Shown in pieces: positions 1 to 6,929 of a DNA stretch of 10,300 nucleotides (within the stretch, counting starts at the first letter, position 1; every line of letters begins with the position of its first letter). Source of the DNA: Fragilaria radians. Its lineage: Eukaryota > Bacillariophyta > Fragilariophyceae > Fragilariales > Fragilariaceae. Where the stretch lies: NCBI GenBank assembly GCA_900642245.1, contig CAAAJI010001312.1, positions 1-10,300 of the forward strand. The letters are read 5' to 3'. Position numbers and translations under genes: made by a program. The notes beneath the pieces are model-generated. The model made no database searches. It was not told where the DNA came from and saw only the letters and a list, made by a program, of their open reading frames with translations.

Positions 1-1433
1 CAAATAAGTTTATTCTATTGGGTAACCCTGATATCTCAAAGTCCTGGTTTCAATTTAAATATATTTTGTTTTGCTATCGTCCTGAAATTTACAACACTTT
101 CAGACCCATAAAAGATGACGAAGATGTGGAGAGGACACCCGAAAGTAAGAAGCCAAAAGTACAAAGTATGGAAATACCTCGATCCATAGAACTTATAGGC
201 ATAAAGACAATTCCCCAAGTCATTGTTCGAACCATTGGTGGTACAATATCACAAATATTTTTCGTTAACTCTTCTGATTCGGTCATTACGGTGAAACATC
301 AAACATATGATCTGCATGATTTCACCACACAAGAGATGACCATCTTGTGGGAACCTGCAGAGACGAAGACAAGAGTTCCATACATAGGCATTGAAGCTCT
401 TATGATTGTCACTGCATCGCCATTCTTGGATCAATTTAAAGGGTTGCAAAAGAGGGGTGCAAGGGTATTGCATATGCCTTGCCCGAGTGAATTGCATCTT
501 CGATACATGGGACTAATCCTCCGTCCAATTTATCTGGAATTAATAAATTCAGATGTTGAAATCCAAAGGCGAGTAAAATCGTTTGGTCCCTTTATTCGTC
601 TCGTGTTAAATCATCGACGTGATAGGCTACGAGAATTTACAAATTATAGAGATGATGAACTGAAGAGATACAATTCCAGCCAACTACTTAATATGGTGAC
701 ACTCAATCAGCATGTGATGGTGACCAATGGAGCTCAGTTGAACGGATTTTCGGATCAACTAGTTTGCTACTTTGTCCGTCGAAACAACGAGAAACAATAC
801 TTTGGTTATACAACCAGCCGCTTTCGTTGTGCTTGTGAGGAAGCCTTTAGACAAATCAACGCAAAGATTTCAAAGCCAGACATCCAAGTCATCCAATCAC
901 ATTTGGTGTACGTCAATACACGTTGTGGAGATTCATCCGCGTTGGAGGAATTTCAGTTTGAATTGTTAAAACATTTAGTCGAATATTATATTGAGACTGG
1001 AGGTTTGAAATGGGAACGCTGTATTATGCCATCAAAATCCAATGAGGCAAAAAGAGGCTCATTTCACGATTCAACCCAATGGATGGAATTTTGTCTGCAG
1101 CAAATGGAAATTGTTCATGATTTGGTACCATTCAATAAGATGGTATTTGGGAAAATGTATGTTCCTGACACATTGCAGCTTCCTCTGGTAGATATGTACT
1201 GGAAAGATGAAAATGGAGAACTATGTGGCATTCAAGTTATAAAATCAAAACAGCATCCTCAAATGTGTAAATCCTTATTGGAAGATAAATTGGGACTTGA
1301 ATCCATGGACATTAGATTTCATCTCCATTATGTAATCTTTCCATATCACAAAGAAGATTTTGAAGCAAATTCACTTTGGCTAACTTCAGTGAATCAAAAA
1401 GCAATAACCATGCATCAACACTTTGGGGGGTAA
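1..1433 (+). CDS. CRN/RHS-like NTPase-nuclease protein, copy 1 (5' end outside window, 3' end frameshifted)
   Basis: The frame is open from the first bases of the window (codons in phase from position 3), so the start lies to the left; 476 residues are visible. Seen: a P-loop-like GNPDISKS at 21-44 (family form GxPGxGKS), then ILWEP, a TASPF segment that fits a sensor/SP motif, and the phrase ARVLHMPCPSELHLRYMG. The C-terminal nuclease-like part has an Asp (codon 1191-1193) in PLVDMYW and a GIQV..SKQHP element. This order matches Crinkler/RHS (retrotransposon hot spot) proteins, which pair a P-loop NTPase with a restriction-endonuclease-like domain; some members are secreted or nuclear effectors. 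No signal peptide can be judged. It is nearly identical to the minus-strand copy at 3168-5042, but its last ~30 residues diverge and the frame ends early at TAA 1431-1433 after a G6 run. It may be a decaying paralogue. The family call is by motif memory, without a database search. Confidence 0.72.
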   Translation, partial: NKFILLGNPDISKSWFQFKYILFCYRPEIYNTFRPIKDDEDVERTPESKKPKVQSMEIPRSIELIGIKTIPQVIVRTIGGTISQIFFVNSSDSVITVKHQTYDLHDFTTQEMTILWEPAETKTRVPYIGIEALMIVTASPFLDQFKGLQKRGARVLHMPCPSELHLRYMGLILRPIYLELINSDVEIQRRVKSFGPFIRLVLNHRRDRLREFTNYRDDELKRYNSSQLLNMVTLNQHVMVTNGAQLNGFSDQLVCYFVRRNNEKQYFGYTTSRFRCACEEAFRQINAKISKPDIQVIQSHLVYVNTRCGDSSALEEFQFELLKHLVEYYIETGGLKWERCIMPSKSNEAKRGSFHDSTQWMEFCLQQMEIVHDLVPFNKMVFGKMYVPDTLQLPLVDMYWKDENGELCGIQVIKSKQHPQMCKSLLEDKLGLESMDIRFHLHYVIFPYHKEDFEANSLWLTSVNQKAITMHQHFGG

Positions 1434-1476
1434 ATTTACTTGTTATGCTCTGTGTCCACCAAGCACATTTAATTCA
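1..1476 (+). repeat. Inverted repeat, left arm (copy 1 gene and tail)
   Basis: The base at 1 pairs by homology with 4678 on the opposite strand, and similarity runs to about 1476 (matching about 3201). Several stretches of 60 bp are identical or differ at one or two bases, for example 781-840 against 3841-3900. No length change occurs until after 1259; beyond that a 12-bp in-frame length difference and further small indels appear. The arm continues past the left edge of the window by an unknown amount. Confidence 0.9.
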
Positions 1477-1497
1477 TACCTAACCAGGTTCCATTGA
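1425..1497 (+). pseudogene. Out-of-frame 3' tail of copy 1
   Basis: Just past the TAA of copy 1, a different + frame continues the similarity to the intact copy 2, including an LCPP motif and then a short stretch before a TGA at 1495-1497. The shift lies at or very near the run of six G at 1425-1430; one base fewer there would keep the frame open to 1497. DNA alignment by eye also shows small further indels next to it (a few bases missing before TACTTGTTATG and about five extra after it). This is either a real frameshift that shortens the protein or a homopolymer sequencing error. Confidence 0.6.
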
Positions 1498-1634
1498 GAA
1501 AATAACTCTTTTGTTTTGTAAGGACATTCAATGATATAAAATTAAAGATTTGCTGGGAACAAAAAGTCACGAGTTATTTTTTTGCATGCTGATTTTTGGG
1601 TGCTTGACCCTTTCACACAGATCTTGAATTACTT

Positions 1635-1672
1635 AGTCTTTGGTCACAACATAAAAATAAGTTGCCAAGACT
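1635..1672. repeat. Imperfect hairpin
   Basis: AGTCTTTGG (1635-1643) can pair with CCAAGACT (1665-1672) with one bulged T, and CAAC (1647-1650) with GTTG (1661-1664), around an A-rich loop 1651-1660. That makes about 12 base pairs. It lies about 200 bp after the copy 1 stop; function unknown. Confidence 0.5.
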
Positions 1673-2099
1673 TTTTGTTGTAGACTATAGAACAAATAAA
1701 CACAAATATTCATTGCCGAGTGTAGAGTAGAATGACAAACACATCACTTCTGCTGAAAAGGTATTCCCATGCTAACTACCAGAAATGATACCATTATTCA
1801 TTTGACTGAGTATCCCAGGTGGCATTTTGAAAGTATAAATCAATAAAATAGCATCAAAGATAACATGCTTTTTCAAATTGTTTTATAAAAATTGAATTTA
1901 ATCTTTGTATACTTCAAAACATTTAACAAAAGGTTAAAATAGAAGCTACTCTCAGCTTACATATTTTGCTAACCAGAAAGCCCTAATGAATTGTTGTCTC
2001 TCATCCTTTTTGTCTTGTACTCATTGTGAAAGTTTGATCAAAGCCATTGAATAGTTAGGTGTAATAATATCTAGCTAGGCCTTACTTGTTTCTGGATTT

Positions 2100-2124
2100 T
2101 TCCAACCCATTGATTGAGTTGGAA
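2100..2124. repeat. Short inverted repeat (7 bp, 11-nt loop)
   Basis: TTCCAAC at 2100-2106 pairs with GTTGGAA at 2118-2124. Could be chance at this length. Confidence 0.4.
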
Positions 2125-2381
2125 CACTGTAAACTCTACGCTTAGTTAAACCAGAGTTCTATTCTTGACTTTCTTGAAACCTTATCCCTTGCATCCACTC
2201 CTGAACTTTACTCTTTATATTTACGTAATAATTTCCATATCCAAAAGTCTGTATTGAGTTCAAGCTAGAGTTTCCAACAACTGATGTGAGCGGGAAAAGA
2301 ATTCAATTTCAATGATAATGTGAAATTAATATTCATTGCTTGTTGCTCTTTTTGTCTGTTTTTCAATAGTTTCGTTCCAAT

Positions 2382-2397
2382 TCACCAAAGTTGGTGA
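2382..2397. repeat. Near-perfect palindrome TCACCAA-AG-TTGGTGA
   Basis: Two 7-bp arms are separated by two bases, giving a 16-bp dyad of the kind bound by dimeric DNA-binding proteins. There is no gene next to it, so any role is unknown. Confidence 0.45.
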
Positions 2398-2559
2398 TAT
2401 TAAAGAGTTGTCTCTCTAGTGTGTTTGTTAAGGTAAAGGATTTTTAGCTTCTACTACCTTTCTAGCTGAGGATTCTCAGTCATGATAAACTACTTTGACA
2501 ATGTGGTTCCATTTAAAGTGGTACCTGTCTCCCTCTTTGATTGATCGACATCTGCTTTA

Positions 2560-2805
2560 AGGAGTTGTATACACGCTAGCAGCTATATCAGTAATGCATA
2601 TCTCCAGGTCATTAAACAGATCATGGCTATTGGCGGCCATCAACAGTTCCACGGCGGTGGCGGGCAACTTCTGTGTGCCAATTATATTTTCACAATATCA
2701 ACATTTACCGCCAACAAGGATCCTCTCAGGCTTTTTCCCCTTTCCATGATCAAAATGCCTTGGTATTCTTCTGAAGCCACATCCAAGACTACCGTAAATT
2801 TTCAA
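2560..2805 (-). other. Possible decayed coding sequence, unidentified
   Basis: On the - strand one frame is open over 2701-2805 (35 codons), has a single TGA at 2700-2698, then stays open over 2560-2697 (46 codons) to a TAA at 2559-2557. The segment is less AT-rich than its surroundings and its translation (including LPATAVELLMAANSHDL and, earlier, a Lys/Gly-rich part before GGKC) has a protein-like composition. I do not recognise a family. A + strand frame from 2623 to 2886 also stays open over much of the same DNA, so openness may only reflect base composition. Confidence 0.2.
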
Positions 2806-2959
2806 CTAACCCATATTTTACTTCATTCACCTAACATCACAGTTAAAATGGCCTACCGGATTTTTTTCAAAGAGAACATCATCTAAAAAGTATACTTGCA
2901 TTTATTTTGGCTAGTCTACTACTGGGTTACGTTGCAATGTTTCCGGGTATTTGTGTGTA

Positions 2960-3127
2960 AACCTGAAGAAATCCGTAAGTACGGAATCCCGAAAATTCCG
3001 TCATTTTTACTTTTCTCATTTTCTGTTCCTACAAAGACACTCGACGGTGACAGAGGCTATAACGGCGGTCATAGAAGGCTAGCTTCATTTGCGATAACAA
3101 CTACAATCAACATCTCGCCAAGATATG
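2960..3127 (+). promoter_or_regulatory. Promoter/leader-like stretch facing the 3' end of copy 2
   Basis: Contains the dyad TCCGTA-AG-TACGGA (2972-2985) and an overlapping CGGAAT/ATTCCG pair, followed by a pyrimidine-rich tract and a CAA/ACA-rich strand (about 3096-3120) that resembles eukaryotic 5' leaders, and then an ATG at 3125. That ATG opens only a few codons. It might be the orphaned front of a gene interrupted by copy 2, or have nothing to do with transcription. This is inference from composition only. Confidence 0.2.
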
Positions 3128-3133
3128 TTTATT
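3128..3133 (-). promoter_or_regulatory. Candidate poly(A) signal AATAAA for copy 2
   Basis: The - strand reads AATAAA 35 bp after the stop codon of copy 2, next to a run of A on that strand. The distance suits a eukaryotic cleavage signal, but the motif is common by chance in DNA this AT-rich. Confidence 0.3.
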
Positions 3134-3167
3134 TTTTTTAATCTATGATTGATTATATACATCTCAT

Positions 3168-5042
3168 TCAACAAAGTTTCAAATTGGACTCAACTGATGC
3201 TGCATCGAATGAGTTTGGTGGACATAACAAGTACATGGTGACATTTTCTCCAAAGTCTTGAGTCCCTTTAAGGTACACCAAGTTTGGTTGAAGTGCATTT
3301 TCTTTAAATCGTCCTTTACAATACGGAAAGATTACACAATGGAGATGAAATCGAATGTCCATGGATTCAAGTTCCAGTTGTTCTCGCAAAATTGCTGCTT
3401 GATGCAACTCCACTGAGTAAGGATGCTGTTTTGATTTTGAGACTTGAATGCCACATAGTTCTCCGTTTTCATCTTTCCAGTACATGTCGACTAGAGGAAA
3501 CTGCAATGTATTAGGAACATACATTTTCCCGAATTCCATTTTATTATATGGTACCACATCATGAACAATTTCCATTTGCTGCAGACAAAGTTCCATCCAT
3601 TGGGTTGAATCGTGTGATAAGCCAGTTTTTGCCTCATTCGTTTTTGATGGCATAATACAGTGTTCCCATTTCAAACCTCCATTCTCAATATGATATTCAA
3701 GTAAACGTTTTAACCATTCAAACTGAAATTCCTCCAACGCGGATGAATCTCCACAACGTGTATTGACGTACACCAAATGTGATTGGATGACTTGGATGTC
3801 TGGCTTTGAAATCTTTGAGTTGATTTGTCTATAGGCTTCCTCACAAGCACAACGAAAGCGGCTGGTTGTATAACCAAAGTATTGTTTCTCGTTGTTTCGA
3901 CGGACAAAGTAGCAAACTAGTTGATCCGAAAATCCGTTCAACTGAGCTCCGTTGGTCACCATCACATGCTGATTGAGTGTCACCATATTAGTTAATTGGC
4001 TGGAATTGTATCTCTTCAGTTCATCATCTCTATAATCGGTAAATTCTCGTAGCATATCACGTCGATGATTTAACACGAGACGAATAAAGGGACCAAACGA
4101 TTTTACTCGCCTTTGGATTTCAACATCTGAATTTATTAATTCCAGATAAATTGGACGAAGGACTTGCCCCATGTATCGAAGATGCAATTCACTCGGGCAA
4201 GGCATATGCAATACCCTTGCACCCCTCTTTTGCAACCCTTTAAATTGATCCAAGAATGGCGATGCAGTGACAATCATAAGAGCTTCGATTCCAATGCATG
4301 GAACTCTTGTCTTTGTCTCTGCAGGTTCCCACAAGATGGTCATCTCTTGTGTGGTGAAATCTTGCAGATCATATGTTTGATGTTTCACCGTAATGACCGA
4401 ATCAGAAGTGTTAACGAAAAATATTTGTGATATTGTACCACGAATGGTTCGAACAATAACTTGGGGAATTGTCTTGATGCCTTTAAGTTCTATGGATCGA
4501 GGTATTTCCATAATTAGTACTTTTGGCTTCTTACTTTCGGGTGTCCTCTCCACATCTTCGTCATCTTTTATGGGTCGGAAAGTGTTGTAAATCTCAGGAC
4601 GATAACAAAACAAAATATATTTAAACTGAAACCAGGACTTTGAGATATCAGGATTGCCCAATAGAATAAACTTATTTGTCACTCTTTGCTCCATGGCACT
4701 TTGCTGCATGCAATAGAATAAATGATAATCGTCTGGACGAAGGAATAAAAATTGACTGCCAATATCGGTGCGACACTCAGGAACAGGCATGGGCAACTTA
4801 ACCACATCCATTGTCTCCTCATAAGGGTGTTCAACTTCGTCAATGGTTTCTATGTTGGGTAAATCATGTACCGTCATACGTTTAATTTGAATGCATGAAT
4901 CATCGTCCAACCAATTTTCGTTTTCATTTTGTAACAAATACAATTTTGCATTCTGAATGCTTTGTATCCATATAGTCCAATTGTCATCCTCTACATATCT
5001 TAGGCCCCATGTATGAAATATGTCAATAATTGATTGTCTCAT
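3168..5042 (-). CDS. CRN/RHS-like NTPase-nuclease protein, copy 2 (624 aa, apparently complete)
   Basis: The ATG at 5042-5040 is the first in frame after an in-frame TAA three codons upstream (5051-5049), which supports this start unless an upstream intron exists. Seen, by residue: an acidic N-terminal region (1-95); FLFLRPDDY (98-106), like the short lead-in to the P-loop of the family; degenerate Walker A GNPDISKS (129-136) keeping Lys135 and Ser136 but with D and S in place of the usual glycines; ILWEP (236-240) at the Walker B place without its usual Asp; TASP (259-262); a middle region with RRNNEK and a Cys-containing FRCAC; and a nuclease-like end with Asp519 (PLVDMYW) and QVSKSKQHP (533-541), close to the family Q-V-T/S-x-S-x-x-H-P element. 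CRN/RHS proteins are known as effectors or retroelement-linked nuclear proteins; activity here is inferred only. No signal peptide or membrane segment is evident. It faces copy 1 tail to tail. A candidate AATAAA lies 35 bp after the stop. Confidence 0.8.
   Translation of the reverse strand: MRQSIIDIFHTWGLRYVEDDNWTIWIQSIQNAKLYLLQNENENWLDDDSCIQIKRMTVHDLPNIETIDEVEHPYEETMDVVKLPMPVPECRTDIGSQFLFLRPDDYHLFYCMQQSAMEQRVTNKFILLGNPDISKSWFQFKYILFCYRPEIYNTFRPIKDDEDVERTPESKKPKVLIMEIPRSIELKGIKTIPQVIVRTIRGTISQIFFVNTSDSVITVKHQTYDLQDFTTQEMTILWEPAETKTRVPCIGIEALMIVTASPFLDQFKGLQKRGARVLHMPCPSELHLRYMGQVLRPIYLELINSDVEIQRRVKSFGPFIRLVLNHRRDMLREFTDYRDDELKRYNSSQLTNMVTLNQHVMVTNGAQLNGFSDQLVCYFVRRNNEKQYFGYTTSRFRCACEEAYRQINSKISKPDIQVIQSHLVYVNTRCGDSSALEEFQFEWLKRLLEYHIENGGLKWEHCIMPSKTNEAKTGLSHDSTQWMELCLQQMEIVHDVVPYNKMEFGKMYVPNTLQFPLVDMYWKDENGELCGIQVSKSKQHPYSVELHQAAILREQLELESMDIRFHLHCVIFPYCKGRFKENALQPNLVYLKGTQDFGENVTMYLLCPPNSFDAASVESNLKLC
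3201..4678 (-). repeat. Inverted repeat, right arm (copy 2 gene)
   Basis: This is the reverse-complement partner of 1-1476, separated by a 1.7-kb spacer that itself shows no clear repeat homology. Similarity ends near the stop codon of copy 2; sequence downstream of the two genes does not align by eye. Copy 2 coding sequence from 4679 to 5042 has its counterpart, if present, outside the window. Confidence 0.9.
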
Positions 5043-5330
5043 GCTTTTTTATGTCTCTCATAGTTTACTCTCAAACTCGATTTCGCATTTTTTGCCTCGG
5101 TTTTGATGTAATCTCCGAACTGTTGATTCTCTTACAATACCTTGTCTACTACACACGTTTGGAGTGTACATACATACGTTCCATACATACGTTCCATACA
5201 TTTACACTACTTCTTGTCGGGACTACACGTTCGTTTTGTTTGTACACAGTAATACTCAAGAAAATGATCGAGTACGAGTGCAGTGTATACATAAAGCTAA
5301 TTCAAAACGGAACCTAATATTCATCCAGAA
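5043..5330 (-). promoter_or_regulatory. Upstream (promoter-side) region of copy 2
   Basis: This is the 5' flank of the copy 2 start. An in-frame TAA sits at 5051-5049, so coding does not extend further up without splicing. No clear TATA box is seen at a usual distance. A tandem repeat carrying ACGT cores (5169-5201) is the one standout element, about 130-160 bp upstream of the ATG. The long open frame on the + strand here shows no protein-like features and is taken as chance. Confidence 0.35.
5169..5201. repeat. 13-bp tandem repeat, 2.5 copies (CATACATACGTTC)
   Basis: Exact units lie at 5169-5181 and 5182-5194, with a partial third at 5195-5201. On the strand of copy 2 each full unit shows GAACGTATG, giving two ACGT cores 13 bp apart, a spacing slightly over one helical turn. 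A regulatory role is possible but unproven; a plain minisatellite is equally likely. Confidence 0.75.
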
Positions 5331-6330
5331 TTAAAAACTTCGAGATTTTCAATTGTAAACTGTAAAATATTTTATACAATTTTCATTCAAGTGTAACTGA
5401 AACGTGGATATATCTAAAAGCAATATTAATCAAATTCCTTCAAAATAAAGAAAAAATAAATAACATCATTCCTTTAAATTGAGGAAAAAGATCTTTTGTG
5501 TTTCTTAATCTTAAATCTGATTATAATTGATTTAAAAGGCATTCATCATATGGATCAATTAAATCATTGTATCTTTGGGATGATTCTTTCTTAGTGTATT
5601 AATCCTGCATTTGTCTCATTTTTTAAACTGTCAAATATGTAAAGAATACATTTTACAAAATTGACAAAACAATAATAATGACTTTGCACCAACAGCTTTA
5701 TTTTGATCTTTCCACCAACAATCATTGACGTCCCAATAATAGCAGCACCAATAACTTCTACAACAAAAGCGCAAGAAAAAGCTAAAATATGTCTTTAAAC
5801 CATAGTTTTCATAGGAAAAAATGAAATGACCACCTTTTCACCTTCCGAAAGCCAATGCTAAATCAATGGTGTAATTTACTTTAAGTTCTGTGATATTGAA
5901 TGCAATTGGAGATACCAATGACATGTTAGGTCAAGTAGACCCCTAATCCCTAACGAGTTTTCTCAGTATGGTGTCAGGCTAACAAAAGAAAAAATTAGTC
6001 GATTAAATTAAAATAATCAACTATAATTGCATTTGTGGTAGGCTAATTTTTGCCCCAAATGCCTTGAAGAACATATACAAAATAACCACTACTAACTCAC
6101 CATGGACAAAGAACTAGTGACCTTCAATCACAGAACATAAATAATACTTTGACTACACTAGCGGTATTAAGTATCTTACCCATCGGCACTGAATGAATAT
6201 ATGCATTTCATTATCTATACTGCTGCTAGTAAACTTTTTTTAACTTACCCTAAATGATGCTCATTCACTAGTTATTTCAAATAATAAAACAGGATGGATA
6301 AATGAGCAATTTGGAAGATGACTTTCTATC
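5331..6330. other. AT-rich stretch without recognisable genes
   Basis: No ORF of useful length and no clear protein motif was found in any frame. It lies directly upstream of the copia remnant and could include more decayed parts of that element, such as the front of the RT domain, but I could not find the YVDD region or a primer-binding site here. Confidence 0.5.
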
Positions 6331-6381
6331 TATTGGTACAGAGCCATCGACAATATTATGTTAATTTCGTTGAAGTACTCT

Positions 6382-6915
6382 ACTCCTGGAACTCCAATCT
6401 ATTTAAGTTTCTAAGTCCAAACGATGAGATTGAAGGATAGAAAAATCAGGTACTGGTCAGGTGTGGGATTACTCCTATATCTGATTAAGCACTCCTGTTC
6501 GATGTCATGGACGTCATGGGAGAGTTGCCAAAGTATTTGTGCAGTGCTTTCATAGCATTTCACATGGAAATTTTGATACTGACAAAGATTCCATTAGTTA
6601 GCCCCAATTCTTAGACATTAAGGTTACGCCTAGAGGAAGGAGTTTGTGTTGTCTACAGAAGTAACAAATAGGCCGAAGATATGGAGAATCGGAAACTTAT
6701 CACATGGTTATAATCTACATGCTGAGGGTACCTATCTGCTGGAGATCTAAATGTAAAATGATCCTCCCTTATCTACTAGTGTGGCTGAATATATGGCTAT
6801 GCATGAAGCAGTAATTTTTTGTTGTCGTAGAATTTCTTCCGGCCTGCGGACTAGGCAAATAGATACAAGATATCACCTTATTATTGGTGAACACCTTTAA
6901 CACGGTTATTTGAAA
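6382..6915 (+). mobile_element. Decayed Ty1/copia retrotransposon fragment (RT end to RNase H)
   Basis: Recognisable blocks appear in the usual order on the + strand but in shifting frames: TPGTP (6382-6396), RYWSGVGLLLYLIKHS (6448-6495, copia form YRSGVGMLLYLVKHSRPD), VMGELPK (6516-6533 region, family VRELSK), LDIKVTP (6611 on), HGYNLHAEG (about 6703-6729), VPICWRSK (6728-6751), LSTSVAEYMAMHEAV (6769-6813, RNase H motif LSSTEAEYMALSEAV), and RTRQIDTRYHLI (6847-6882, family R-T-K-H-I-D-x-R-Y-H-F-I). In-frame stops occur, for instance at 6412-6414 and 6898-6900, with at least four frame changes and a deletion of roughly 30-40 codons between the AEYMA block and the RTRQID block. It cannot encode a working polyprotein. 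Integrase, gag and LTRs were not found. The motif wording recalls diatom and other algal copia elements. Confidence 0.8.
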
Positions 6916-6926
6916 TATATATATAT
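6915..6926. repeat. Short (AT)6 microsatellite
   Basis: Six AT units at the end of the readable copia similarity. Notable only as a simple repeat that may mark a decayed boundary. Confidence 0.6.
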
Positions 6927-6929
6927 CTG

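Larger units (their letters stand above)
1498..2556. other. Gene-free AT-rich spacer between the two CRN/RHS copies
   Basis: No ORF of note and no recognised protein motif was seen in any frame. AATAAA occurs on the + strand at 1695-1700 and 1842-1847, rather far from the copy 1 stop to be its processing signal. Three short inverted repeats are listed separately. Confidence 0.6.

Noticed and set aside
772..969. 65-codon frame overlapping copy 1, with a nearly identical partner at 3710-3907 in copy 2
   Set aside because: It is conserved only because the two genes are almost identical at DNA level; it lies fully inside the main frame and shows no family motif.
2896..3141. 81-codon + strand frame and its neighbour at 2623-2886
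   Set aside because: No recognisable motif; lengths are within chance for several kilobases of AT-rich DNA, and the protein composition is unconvincing.
1..4678. Possibility that the inverted repeat is a DNA transposon with terminal inverted repeats
   Set aside because: The arms are the genes themselves, not short ends around one transposase, and no target duplication could be seen with one end outside the window.
5030..5317. 95-codon + strand frame antisense to the copy 2 promoter
   Set aside because: It crosses the start of copy 2 and the tandem repeat and has no motif; explained as chance.
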